From Thiopontia sp964344135 (GTDB taxonomy: Bacteria; Pseudomonadota; Gammaproteobacteria; GCF-002020875): a stretch of 64,000 nt of DNA. The stretch covers positions 4,045 to 68,044 of the forward strand of contig CAYFMF010000003.1 of NCBI GenBank assembly GCA_964344135.1, in the 5' to 3' direction. The notes beneath the pieces were generated by a model. It did not search any database. It had not been told where the DNA came from and worked only from the letters and a program-made list of their open reading frames with translations. A program made the position numbers and the translations under genes. Within the stretch, counting starts at the first letter, position 1, and each line of letters starts with the position of its first letter. Shown piece after piece: positions 25,748-33,873 of the stretch.

Positions 25748-25918
25748 ATGGGAGGCTGGGGCTGCCCGCATGATGCCAACGGCATCTGCCTGAAGGTACC
25801 GAAGACCCGCTGCGATCCGGGGATGAAGGGGTGCGTTCTGGCCGGCCGCTTCCGCTTCAGCAAGGAGCAGAAGAACCGCCCCGGTGGCCCCAAAAAGCGC
25901 AGCTACGAGACAGAGTAG
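25748..25918 (+). CDS. Small Cys-rich protein of 56 residues
   Basis: A short open frame starting MGGWGCPHDANGIC, with four cysteines at residues 6, 14, 22 and 29 in regular 7-8 residue spacing and a basic tail (NRPGGPKKR). The spacing suggests a metal or Fe-S site, or two disulfides. There is no signal peptide. It begins 12 bases after the globule-like gene and ends just before a strong terminator, so the two are probably co-transcribed. I recall similar short proteins in other sulfur-oxidising proteobacteria, but no function is known to me. Confidence 0.65.
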   Translation: MGGWGCPHDANGICLKVPKTRCDPGMKGCVLAGRFRFSKEQKNRPGGPKKRSYETE

Positions 25919-25941
25919 CCGCTCTCGACCTGCCCATAGAG

Positions 25942-25972
25942 AAGAGCCCTCAACTGAGGGCTCTTTTTTTTG
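25942..25972 (+). terminator. Rho-independent terminator after the small Cys-rich gene
   Basis: An 11-base inverted repeat (AAGAGCCCTCA with TGAGGGCTCTT) is followed by an unbroken T-run. It closes the transcript of the globule-like protein and the small Cys-rich protein. Confidence 0.9.
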
Positions 25973-26160
25973 TTCAGATCAGGTGTTCCGGTGGGCCCGC
26001 ATTGACGGTGCATCCGGATGATTTATGTCAAATACATTTATGCAAACCGGCAGGAAGATCACTATTCGAGGACAAACACTCTTGTTGAGAAGGCAGTGGT
26101 TAGATGCTACGGTTAACAACAAGATACAGCACGGCACCCCATTGGGAGGGGGGAACAACA

Positions 26161-26751
26161 ATGAACATACTAATCGCTGACGATCACTACCTCTATCTGC
26201 AGGGGCTGCGCCTGCTACTCAATGGGCAGCACAAGAAGCTGCGCTACCATGAGGCCAGGGATCTCGCCTCTGTGCTGGATCAGCTGGGCCACCACCCCAT
26301 TGAGCTGCTGCTGCTCGATCTGCGGATGCCCGACATGGAGGGGTTTGACGGGGTCTACCAGATCCGTGAGCGCTACCCTGAGCTGCCGATTGTGATCATT
26401 ACCAGCTCAGAGAGCCGCACCGATGTCCAGGCTGCAATCAATGCCGGGGTTCAGGGGTATATCCTCAAGTCACTGGATCACAAGGCGATGACCGATGCGC
26501 TCAATGAGGTGGTTGCCGGCAACCCGTTCTTCCCCGACCTCAGTCAGCCACTCTCTGGCCCACTGGAGAATCTGACCAATCGGCAGCTGGAGATCCTGCA
26601 CCTGATCAATGACGGGATGGGGAATCGTGAGATTGGCAAGCGGCTGGGGATTACCGAAGGGACCGTGGGGCAGCATGTTCACGCCCTGCTCAGCGCACTG
26701 AAGGTAAAAAACCGTTCCGAGGCGGCGCGCATCCTTCGTGAGTATGAGTAG
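26161..26751 (+). CDS. NarL/FixJ-family response regulator
   Basis: DNA-binding response regulator of 196 residues. The receiver domain (1-118) has acidic residues D7-D8, the phospho-acceptor D53 (LLLLDLRMPD), T/S in VIITSSES and Lys in GYILKSLD. The C-terminal LuxR-type helix-turn-helix starts at LTNRQLEILHLINDGMGNREIGKRLG. ATG 26161 is chosen because ILIADDH then starts at residue 3. It overlaps the next gene by 8 bases and forms a three-gene signalling unit with the two kinase-like genes that follow. Its position between two sulfur-globule-like genes makes those plausible targets. Confidence 0.9.
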   Translation: MNILIADDHYLYLQGLRLLLNGQHKKLRYHEARDLASVLDQLGHHPIELLLLDLRMPDMEGFDGVYQIRERYPELPIVIITSSESRTDVQAAINAGVQGYILKSLDHKAMTDALNEVVAGNPFFPDLSQPLSGPLENLTNRQLEILHLINDGMGNREIGKRLGITEGTVGQHVHALLSALKVKNRSEAARILREYE

Positions 26752-27379
26752 CACCCACCCGCACCACGCACTGGGGCAGTTTCTCTCCACAGCAATTCAC
26801 GACATCAAGCAGCCGCTCAATGTGCTACAGATGTATCTGGGGATCCTGCAGGAGCAGGCCGGCCTCCCAAAGGGGGACGAATTGACCCAGATCGCAAATG
26901 GCTCCCTGAAATCACTACAGTCAATGCTCAACCTGCTCAGCAACTGGGCGCGTGCTGATGAAGGGGGACTCAGGATCCAGCCAGAGTGGGTAACGCCATC
27001 AACATGGTCTCAACATCTCGAGAAGCAGGAGTGGCTCTCCCACCCCCTCCCGGCAGTGGATCTCTCTGCTGAGGAGACTCATCGGTCGATCGATCTTGCC
27101 CTGCTCACCCAGACCCTGCGCGACATCCTGACCCTGCTCCCCAGGGGGACAGCCATCACCGCAACCCCCACCCCATGGAGCCTTGAACTCCAGCTCACCC
27201 CGCCACTACAGCGTGGCAGTGATGGTGAGCTTCTGTTTAGCGATGCCCTGCATCAACTGGCAGTGGATGGCGGAGGCGCCGTCCTGAAGGCGCTCGGCTT
27301 TCAGCAGCGGCTGGTAGAGCGTGATGGGGCGGTTGTGATTGCCATTCAGGGGGCGGAGAGTATGGTTGCTGCGCCATGA
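26744..27379 (+). CDS. HisKA (DHp)-type protein with degenerate ATPase region
   Basis: A 211-residue soluble protein. Residues about 8-75 are a histidine-kinase dimerisation domain with the H-box IHDIKQPLNVLQMYLG. The remainder is about the length of a catalytic domain, but no N-box, DxGxG or GxGLG motif is visible. It may thus receive or pass phosphate rather than bind ATP, as ChpT- or Spo0B-like phosphotransferases do; that is inference. GTG two codons earlier is an alternative start. It overlaps the regulator gene by 8 bases and the hybrid kinase gene by 4 (ATGA). Confidence 0.7.
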   Translation: MSSTHPHHALGQFLSTAIHDIKQPLNVLQMYLGILQEQAGLPKGDELTQIANGSLKSLQSMLNLLSNWARADEGGLRIQPEWVTPSTWSQHLEKQEWLSHPLPAVDLSAEETHRSIDLALLTQTLRDILTLLPRGTAITATPTPWSLELQLTPPLQRGSDGELLFSDALHQLAVDGGGAVLKALGFQQRLVERDGAVVIAIQGAESMVAAP

Positions 27380-29658
27380 TCGAGCTGACCAGAGCGTGGT
27401 TGTTCCGAGTTGCCACCCTGTTACTGCTCGCCTTTGGAGCCGGGGCCACCCATGCCGAGGAGGAGCTGGTTCCGGTCAGGCTGCAGCTGAACTGGTTCCA
27501 CCAGTTTGAGTTTGCCGGCTTCTATGCGGCGCTGGAGCAGGGCTACTACCGTGATGCGGGGCTGGATGTAACGATCATCCCCGCCACCTTCACGACAGTT
27601 GCCGCCGATGAGCTGACCAGTGGAAATGCCGACTATGCGGTGGGCTACGCGGGCACCATGCTGAAGAAGGCCGCCGGGCAGCCCATTGTCGCCCTCAAGT
27701 CCATCCTTCAGTACTCCCCCTACGCCCTGATGGTACGTGCCGACTCCGCAATCCAGCAACCCGCGGATCTGCGACACAAGCGAATCATGATGCCCCCCAA
27801 CCCCAACGCCTCGGAACTGTTTGCGATGCTGCAGGAACATGGTATTAAGCCAAACCAGATTCTGCGCATGGACCACAGCCACAAGCTTGAGGATCTCATC
27901 TCAGGCAAGGCGGATGCCATCAGCATCTACACCACCAACGAGCCCTTCCGCCTCAGAGAGATGGGGTTTGAGCCACGCATCTTTGACCCCCGGGACAGCG
28001 GAGTGGACTTTTATGGTGACATTCTGATCACAACCGAACAGAAGATCCAGGAGCGCCCAGAGGAGGTACAGCGCTTTGCCGAGGCGACCATGATGGGATG
28101 GGAGTATGCATCCACCCACCCCACAGAGCTGATCCAGACCATTGTTGAGCACTACAACGGAAAAGAACAGGGAGGGCTGGAAAAAAGTTTTGATGCACTC
28201 CAGTTTGAGGCGACCGAGATTATCAAAAGGGTCTCTCCCATTCTGATCGATATCGGCCATATGAGTCGCAAACGGTGGCAGAGGTCGCTGTTGACCTATC
28301 TGGATCAGGGGATGGTGAATCAGCGGTACCGGGACCCCGCTGAACAGGAGCGGTTACTGGATGAGTTTCTCTACACCCCCCCGATCGCAATCACCCTGCC
28401 CCATCTGCTCACCCACTATCGCACCGAGGCCACCATTGTATCCGTGATACTTGTCATCATCAGCGGGCTCATCCTCCTCTACCTTATTCAGTTGAGGAGG
28501 ACGGTGGAGGCAACCCTCAACAAGGAGGAGTTCATGGCGAGAATGAGCCATGAGATTCGAACCCCGATGAATGGCATCATGGGGGTGCTGGAGTTGCTGC
28601 GGCTGACCCCGCTCAACCGGGAACAGCAGGATCACCTCAATACCATGCAGAGCTCGGGGACAAGGCTGTTGACCATCATCAACGGGATTCTCGACCTCTC
28701 CAAGATTGAGGCGGGAAAGATCAACCTTGAATCAACCCCATTTGACCTCTTCCGGGTTCTGCAGGAGATTGACGACCTGATCTCCCCACTGGCTCACAAC
28801 AAGGGGGTCAGACTCACACTGGCCAATGACCCCCAACTGCCACAGTGGGTGAAGGGAGACCCGACCCGCCTGCAGCAGATTCTGCTCAATCTGACCGGCA
28901 ACGGAATCAAGTTTACCTCCCATGGTGGAGTGACTCTACACACTACACTGGTTGAGAGCAGTCAGGGGCAGGCCCTCATTGAGTTCACTGTCGAGGATAG
29001 CGGAATCGGCATCAGCGATGAGGCGCAACACCATATCTTTGAGCAGTTCACCCAGGCCAGCGCTGAGACGACCCGTCACCACGGTGGGACTGGACTGGGG
29101 CTGACCATCTCCCAGCAGCTGGTTCAGAAGATGGGCAGCACCATCGTGCTCTCCAGTACTCCGGGAGAGGGAAGCCGCTTCAGCTTCAGGCTCGATCTGG
29201 AGATCGCCACCCCACCGCAGGGGCCGGAGGAGAGTCGGTCCGCAAGAACTGCCCTGGATCCAGCACTGCTCCCCTGCGCTGTACTGCTGGTTGAGGACAA
29301 TGAGACCAACCGGATTGTGGCCCAGAAACTGCTGGAACACATTGGCTGCGAGGTGGAGAATGCAGAGAATGGGGAGGTTGCCCTCAACCGGGTCGTCGGG
29401 CGCAACACCCCCTACGATCTGATCCTGATGGATCTGAACATGCCACTGATGGATGGGGTGGAGGCAGCCCGCCGTATCCGGGGGGGCGGAATCGAAACCC
29501 CCATTGTTGCACTGACCGCAGAGATCCAGTCCGATGGCAGGCGCTGCCATGAGGCGGGGATTGATGACCTGCTCTACAAGCCATTCTCCATGAGTGATCT
29601 CGTTGAGAAGATCAACCAGTGGGTCGGAGCTGAGAGCAAGCCCTCACAGAAACAATAA
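27376..29658 (+). CDS. Hybrid sensor histidine kinase with periplasmic NMT1/THI5-like sensor
   Basis: A 760-residue fusion. A signal peptide (1-27) precedes a periplasmic NMT1/THI5-like substrate-binding domain (about 33-310) with LQLNWFHQFEFAGFYAALEQGYY, the hallmark of pyrimidine/thiamine-precursor binding proteins. A transmembrane helix lies near 343-366. The HisKA domain has H392 in MSHEIRTPMNG; the ATPase has LLNLTGNGIKF, DSGIGI and GGTGLGLTIS. A C-terminal receiver (about 633-750) has VEDNETN and D686 in LMDLNMPLMDG. All catalytic motifs are intact. It likely senses a small ligand and feeds a phosphorelay to the neighbouring regulator. Confidence 0.9.
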   Translation: MIELTRAWLFRVATLLLLAFGAGATHAEEELVPVRLQLNWFHQFEFAGFYAALEQGYYRDAGLDVTIIPATFTTVAADELTSGNADYAVGYAGTMLKKAAGQPIVALKSILQYSPYALMVRADSAIQQPADLRHKRIMMPPNPNASELFAMLQEHGIKPNQILRMDHSHKLEDLISGKADAISIYTTNEPFRLREMGFEPRIFDPRDSGVDFYGDILITTEQKIQERPEEVQRFAEATMMGWEYASTHPTELIQTIVEHYNGKEQGGLEKSFDALQFEATEIIKRVSPILIDIGHMSRKRWQRSLLTYLDQGMVNQRYRDPAEQERLLDEFLYTPPIAITLPHLLTHYRTEATIVSVILVIISGLILLYLIQLRRTVEATLNKEEFMARMSHEIRTPMNGIMGVLELLRLTPLNREQQDHLNTMQSSGTRLLTIINGILDLSKIEAGKINLESTPFDLFRVLQEIDDLISPLAHNKGVRLTLANDPQLPQWVKGDPTRLQQILLNLTGNGIKFTSHGGVTLHTTLVESSQGQALIEFTVEDSGIGISDEAQHHIFEQFTQASAETTRHHGGTGLGLTISQQLVQKMGSTIVLSSTPGEGSRFSFRLDLEIATPPQGPEESRSARTALDPALLPCAVLLVEDNETNRIVAQKLLEHIGCEVENAENGEVALNRVVGRNTPYDLILMDLNMPLMDGVEAARRIRGGGIETPIVALTAEIQSDGRRCHEAGIDDLLYKPFSMSDLVEKINQWVGAESKPSQKQ

Positions 29659-29659
29659 A

Positions 29660-29681
29660 CCCCTCGAGAGAGGGGCCTATC
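29660..29681 (-). terminator. Weak hairpin between the hybrid kinase and second globule-like gene
   Basis: CCCCTC-GAGA-GAGGGG sits between convergent stops (29658 and 29695). On the minus strand it is followed by GTTTATTG, a poor T-tract, so it may be a modest terminator for the minus-strand gene. Confidence 0.45.
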
Positions 29682-29694
29682 AGGTATGGCGCGG

Positions 29695-30246
29695 TTATCT
29701 CCAGTAGGGAGGCGGTGCCATCATTGGCGGCATGGCCGGTGCAAATGGCGGCTGTCCACCACCCATCCCCATAGGGGCAGGTCCATAGGGGTAGGGAGCC
29801 GGACCATAACCATAAGGGGCCGGTGGAGCTCCATAGTATTGTGGAGCATAGTAGTTATCCCCGTAGTAGCGGTTCTCTCCACGACTGCGGCCACGTCCCT
29901 TGTACTTCTTCTCTCCGCTTCCCCTGCCCTCGCCATGAGCCTCGCCCTTGAGCTTGGTGTCGAGATTGAGATCCCACTCCACATCGGTATTGAGGTCGCT
30001 CATTGCATCTCCCATCCCCATGCTGTCCATCATCGAATCGACGGCACCCCAGCCGTGCTCCCCACCAAACGGGCCACGCTTATCATTACTACCCCAGCCA
30101 AAGGGGGCCATGGGGTGGTCAGAACGGTCTCCCCAGTCACTCCAGCCATCCTGCATATCCCAATCTTTCGGGTTCCAGAAGGCCGAGGCACCGCTTGAGA
30201 GCGCCATTGCTGTTGCAGCCACAACGATTTTTACCATGTATTTCAT
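29695..30246 (-). CDS. Sulfur globule protein-like secreted Gly/Pro/Tyr-rich protein
   Basis: A 183-residue exported protein: signal peptide MKYMVKIVVAATAMALSSGASA, then FWNPKDWDMQDGWSDWGD and a Trp/Gly/Asp-rich section. A charged Gly/Lys/Arg region (about 105-130) follows, and then a C-terminal Tyr/Pro/Gly/Ala low-complexity tail with APYGYGPAPYPYGPAP. The W-N-P start and aromatic Gly/Pro repeats resemble sulfur globule envelope proteins, which coat periplasmic sulfur deposits. It faces the signalling operon convergently. A near-consensus promoter lies about 55 bases upstream. Assignment rests on composition and context. Confidence 0.65.
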   Translation of the reverse strand: MKYMVKIVVAATAMALSSGASAFWNPKDWDMQDGWSDWGDRSDHPMAPFGWGSNDKRGPFGGEHGWGAVDSMMDSMGMGDAMSDLNTDVEWDLNLDTKLKGEAHGEGRGSGEKKYKGRGRSRGENRYYGDNYYAPQYYGAPPAPYGYGPAPYPYGPAPMGMGGGQPPFAPAMPPMMAPPPYWR

Positions 30247-30299
30247 AATTCAGACTCAAACCAGGGTTGGATTAATCAACCGTTTCAGTAAATGCTTTA

Positions 30300-30328
30300 A
30301 TTGTACCCTCTTTTACCCCTTTAATCAA
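30300..30328 (-). promoter_or_regulatory. Predicted sigma-70 promoter of the second globule-like gene
   Basis: On the minus strand, TTGATT (30328-30323) and TACAAT (30305-30300) are separated by exactly 17 bases, about 55 bases upstream of ATG 30246. It lies close to a long REP-type hairpin at 30337-30407. Confidence 0.55.
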
Positions 30329-30336
30329 GCAATAAT

Positions 30337-30407
30337 GGGGGTCAGGTCTTTCATTTTGCATTGGTGGCAAGGTGGCCCACCAATGTAAAATGAAAGACCT
30401 GACCCCC
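30337..30407. repeat. 31-bp REP/MITE-type palindrome
   Basis: Left arm 30337-30367 (GGGGGTCAGGTCTTTCATTT...) and right arm 30377-30407 are reverse complements over 31 bases with one G-T mismatch, and a 9-base loop. The GGGGTCAGGTCTTTCATTTT type of sequence is reminiscent of repetitive palindromes mobilised by RAYT/IS200-like transposases. No transposase is nearby. It lies between divergently oriented regulatory sequence of the globule-like gene and the 3' end of the lipoprotein gene. Confidence 0.75.
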
Positions 30408-30417
30408 CCCATAACAG

Positions 30418-31122
30418 TTATATCGGCAGCAGCACCATGCTGGCAAGGGAGTGTACCACCCCCGTCAGCTGACGGTTGGTCTGGTCAGCAATCAGGATCG
30501 CAATCAGGTCCTGGTTTGCGGCCGCCCGGCTGATCTGGTTACTGACCTGCTGGCCGTTCTGCAGCAGCAGGGGTCTCCTTCCCTCCACCCCTGCCTGCTC
30601 AACCATCCTCAATGCGGTCTCGAAATTTCGGGCGGTATTGTAGATCTTCTGCGGGTCGAGCTGATCGAGCATATAGAGCTCAGTGGTGCCGTTATAGGAG
30701 CGCATGGTCATTGAGACCAGTGCTGCGGTAAAGAGCAGCACCCGATCCCCCTGGTAGCTCTCATCAAAGGCGAGATGGAGCAGGTTGTTGCCCCGTGCGC
30801 GCCCAAACTCCGGGAAGTTCCAGCGAATCCGTTGGCCGAAAACCCGCTTCACATTGGCCTCTATGGATGGGTATTGGGCCCGCTCCAGCTGCTGCGGATT
30901 GGCGGCGTAGAGCTCTGCCATCATCATCCGCAGTGACCTCAACACCTCACGCTGCCCCAGCTCGGCGGCACGGCTGAGGTCCGATTTTGCCAGCATGCGG
31001 ACGTCGTAACTGCCGGCATCGGAGTGGATCTTCTTGTAGCGCTCAGGGTTGGTGACACAGCCACTCCCCATCAACAGGGTGGCAGCAAGGCAGAGGAGGA
31101 CAGACAACCGCGAGCAACTCAT
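30418..31122 (-). CDS. Predicted lipoprotein of unknown function
   Basis: A 234-residue protein with a lipoprotein signal: hydrophobic LSVLLCLAATLLMGSGC, with the lipobox Cys near residue 22. The mature part is mostly helical by composition and has no family I recognise; FDESYQGDRVLLFTAALVSMTMRSYNG and a hydrophobic C-terminus (LASMVLLPI) stand out. It diverges from the GST gene across 45 bases and ends beside the REP palindrome. Confidence 0.7.
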   Translation of the reverse strand: MSCSRLSVLLCLAATLLMGSGCVTNPERYKKIHSDAGSYDVRMLAKSDLSRAAELGQREVLRSLRMMMAELYAANPQQLERAQYPSIEANVKRVFGQRIRWNFPEFGRARGNNLLHLAFDESYQGDRVLLFTAALVSMTMRSYNGTTELYMLDQLDPQKIYNTARNFETALRMVEQAGVEGRRPLLLQNGQQVSNQISRAAANQDLIAILIADQTNRQLTGVVHSLASMVLLPI

Positions 31123-31167
31123 TTACAATTCCGGAAGAACCATTAGTAAAAGGAGAGGATACCAAAT

Positions 31168-31824
31168 ATGAATCTCGAACTCGTCAGTTTCAAGCTCTGT
31201 CCCTATGTTCAGCGTGCGGTGATCGCACTCAAGGAGAAGGAGGTCCCCTACAGGATCACCTATATCGACCTATCGGATCCACCACAGTGGTTCCTGGATA
31301 TCTCGCCACTTGGAAAGGTTCCCCTGCTGCGGGTTGATGGCGAGGTGCTTTTTGAGTCCGCCGTGATCAGCGAGTTTATTGACGAGACCACCGAGGGGAG
31401 CCTCCACCCGCAGGATCCGCTGCAGCGTGCAAGGAATCGTGGATGGATTGAGTACTGCTCCTCCTGTCTTGAGGTGCTCTATACAATCAACACCACCACG
31501 GAACAAGAGTTATTTGATGAGGCGGTCGACACCATGCGGGGGCGGCTGACAAAGCTCGAGGCGGTTCTGGAGAGCACTCCCTTCTTCAATGGTGAACAGT
31601 TCTCACTGGTGGATGCCGCATTTGCCCCGCTCTTCATGCGCCTCGACCTCCTGGAGCAGAAGGCCGGAGTCACCACCTGTAGCGGCCTGTCCAGGGTCTG
31701 CAGCTGGCGCGATACCCTGCTGGCACGAGAGAGTGTTCAACACTCCGTGGTTGAGGAGTTCCCGATGATGTTCCAGGGGATGCTGAAGATGAAGGGGGGC
31801 ATTGCCGGCTCTCTTGTTGAGTAA
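31168..31824 (+). CDS. Glutathione S-transferase family protein
   Basis: A 218-residue cytosolic GST. The N-terminal thioredoxin-like domain has LVSFKLCPYVQRAVIAL with a Cys-Pro-Tyr active site, the cis-Pro motif GKVPLLRVDG and FESAVISEFIDE. The helical C-terminal domain has FSLVDAAFAPLFMRLDLL with the N-capping Asp. The CPY signature suggests omega/beta-like thiol transferase chemistry. An AGGAGAGG ribosome site precedes the ATG. The substrate is unknown. Confidence 0.87.
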   Translation: MNLELVSFKLCPYVQRAVIALKEKEVPYRITYIDLSDPPQWFLDISPLGKVPLLRVDGEVLFESAVISEFIDETTEGSLHPQDPLQRARNRGWIEYCSSCLEVLYTINTTTEQELFDEAVDTMRGRLTKLEAVLESTPFFNGEQFSLVDAAFAPLFMRLDLLEQKAGVTTCSGLSRVCSWRDTLLARESVQHSVVEEFPMMFQGMLKMKGGIAGSLVE

Positions 31825-31836
31825 ACAATAATCGGC

Positions 31837-33873
31837 CTATTGGCCACTCTCCAACAGGCAAACAACACGGTGTGACCTGCTGAGGTTCCGGGATTCAGGA
31901 ATCTCATGACTACACCGCTCCATCGCCTGTGGACAGCGCGGATGGAAGGGGCACCCCGATGGAGGGTGGATCGGTGACCCCTGATCCCCCTGCAGACGAA
32001 TCACCTCACGCCGACTCTCCCGATCCACCGTGGGCACTGCCGAGAGCAGGGCCTGAGTGTAGGGGTGGCGTGGTGTGGTCATCACCTCATCAACCGTACC
32101 ATACTCGACAATCCTGCCGAGATACATCACCGCAACCTCCTGGGCAAACCAGGAGACCACAGAGAGGTTGTGGGTGATGAAGAGATAGGAGAGCTCCTGT
32201 TGCTTCTGCAGCTCGCGCAACAGGTTGAGGATCTGCGCCTGCACCGACACATCGAGCGCACTGGTCGGTTCATCGCAGATGATCAGTTTCGGGTTGACCG
32301 CCAGTGCACGGGCAATGGCGATGCGCTGACGCTGCCCCCCAGAGAACTCATGTGGATAGCGGCGCGCCATCTCGGCAGTGAGCCCTACCTGCTCCAGCAG
32401 TGAGCCGATCTGCCGCTCCCGTTCCACGCCGCTGTATTGCCCCTCCAGCAGGGCATCCATCCCCTCACCGATGATATCGGAAACCATCATCCGCGGATTC
32501 ATTGAGGCGTAGGGATCCTGGAAGATCATCTGAAAGTTGGAGCGGAACGATCTCAGCGCCCTCCCCCGCAGGGAGTCAAGATCGGTTCCGTCCAGGGAGA
32601 TGGAGCCCGCCGTCGGCTCCAGTAGACGCAGGATCGACTTGCCCACCGTGGTCTTGCCACAGCCGGACTCCCCAACCAGTGCCACGGTCTGACCGCGATT
32701 GACTGCAAGATCGACCCCATCCACAGCCCGCACCGCCCCCACGGTACGGTGAAAGAACCCCTTCCTGACCGGGAAGTGGACCTTGAGCCCCTCCACGTTC
32801 AACAGGGAACCCCCTCTCCCCTCCCCGACCGGTTCAACCGGTTGTTCAACGGGAGAGGGTGATTCAGCTGTTGGCTGCGCAAGGGTGGCACCCCCCTCAC
32901 CACCACCAAAGAGGTGGCAGCGCACCCCCTGTCCCTGGCCCAGTGAGGACCATTGAGGTGCAGACTCCCCACAGATCGCCCAGCCATGGTCACAGCGGTT
33001 GCGAAAGGTGCAACCCTGGAATTGCTCGGTCAATGGGGGGACGGTGCCGTGCAGCACCGAGAGCGGCCTGTGCCGCTTTCCGGCATCCGGCAGGGCGTCA
33101 AACAGACGCCGGGTATAGGGGTGCGCGGGGTTGGCAAAGAAGGGTTCCCGTGGTGCCTGCTCGATCAGCTGGCCGGCATACATCACCGCAACCCGATCGG
33201 CCATCTCCGCCACCACCCCCAGATCGTGGGTGATCAGCAGGATCGCCATCCCCCGCTCCTGCTGCAGGCGCCGCAGCAGGTCGAGAATCTGGGCCTGAAT
33301 GGTGACATCCAGTGCCGTGGTTGGTTCATCGGCGATCAGCAGATCCGGCTCTCCGGCCAGGGCGATGGCAATCATCACCCGCTGCTTCATCCCACCCGAG
33401 AGCTGGTGCGGATAGTGATCAATCCGCTGCCCGGAATCGGGAAGCCCTACATCCTCCAGCAGCTCGATGACACGCTGGCGCTGTGCCCTGGCACCGCTCC
33501 CGGCATGGTTCCGCAACACCTCTCCCACCTGATCACCAACCGTCAGTACCGGGTTGAGCGAGGTCATCGGCTCCTGGAAGATCATCGCAACCCGTCCACC
33601 ACGAATCTGGCGCATCTCTCGCTCCGGGAGATCCAGCAGGCTCTCCCCCTCCAGCGCCACCTCGCCACTCACCCGCTCAAGGGCCACCTCCGGGAGCAGC
33701 TGCATGATCGAGAGTGCGGTGATGGACTTTCCGCAGCCCGACTCCCCCAGCAGCGCAAAGGTCTCCCCCTTGCGGATCTCCAGTGAGATCTCGTCCACCG
33801 CGCGCACCACCCCCTGACGGGTGGAGAACCAGGTCTGGAGATTGGAAACCTTGAGCAGTGGGGCGAAACTCAT
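31837..33873 (-). CDS. ABC transporter, fused dual ATPase (peptide/nickel type)
   Basis: A 678-residue protein holding two complete ABC ATPases of the DppD/DppF or YejF class in tandem. Domain 1 (about 5-320) has Walker A GESGCGKSITALS, LSGGMKQRVMIA and LLIADEPTTALD. Domain 2 (about 360-670) has GESGCGKTTVGKS, FSGGQRQRIAIA and LIICDEPTSALD. Each ends with the oligopeptide-transporter C-terminal Cys/His region (CTFRNRCDHGW and CPFHPRCPQAMERC). It overlaps the permease gene by 4 bases and powers the four-gene importer encoded upstream. Confidence 0.93.
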   Translation of the reverse strand: MSFAPLLKVSNLQTWFSTRQGVVRAVDEISLEIRKGETFALLGESGCGKSITALSIMQLLPEVALERVSGEVALEGESLLDLPEREMRQIRGGRVAMIFQEPMTSLNPVLTVGDQVGEVLRNHAGSGARAQRQRVIELLEDVGLPDSGQRIDHYPHQLSGGMKQRVMIAIALAGEPDLLIADEPTTALDVTIQAQILDLLRRLQQERGMAILLITHDLGVVAEMADRVAVMYAGQLIEQAPREPFFANPAHPYTRRLFDALPDAGKRHRPLSVLHGTVPPLTEQFQGCTFRNRCDHGWAICGESAPQWSSLGQGQGVRCHLFGGGEGGATLAQPTAESPSPVEQPVEPVGEGRGGSLLNVEGLKVHFPVRKGFFHRTVGAVRAVDGVDLAVNRGQTVALVGESGCGKTTVGKSILRLLEPTAGSISLDGTDLDSLRGRALRSFRSNFQMIFQDPYASMNPRMMVSDIIGEGMDALLEGQYSGVERERQIGSLLEQVGLTAEMARRYPHEFSGGQRQRIAIARALAVNPKLIICDEPTSALDVSVQAQILNLLRELQKQQELSYLFITHNLSVVSWFAQEVAVMYLGRIVEYGTVDEVMTTPRHPYTQALLSAVPTVDRESRREVIRLQGDQGSPIHPPSGCPFHPRCPQAMERCSHEIPESRNLSRSHRVVCLLESGQ

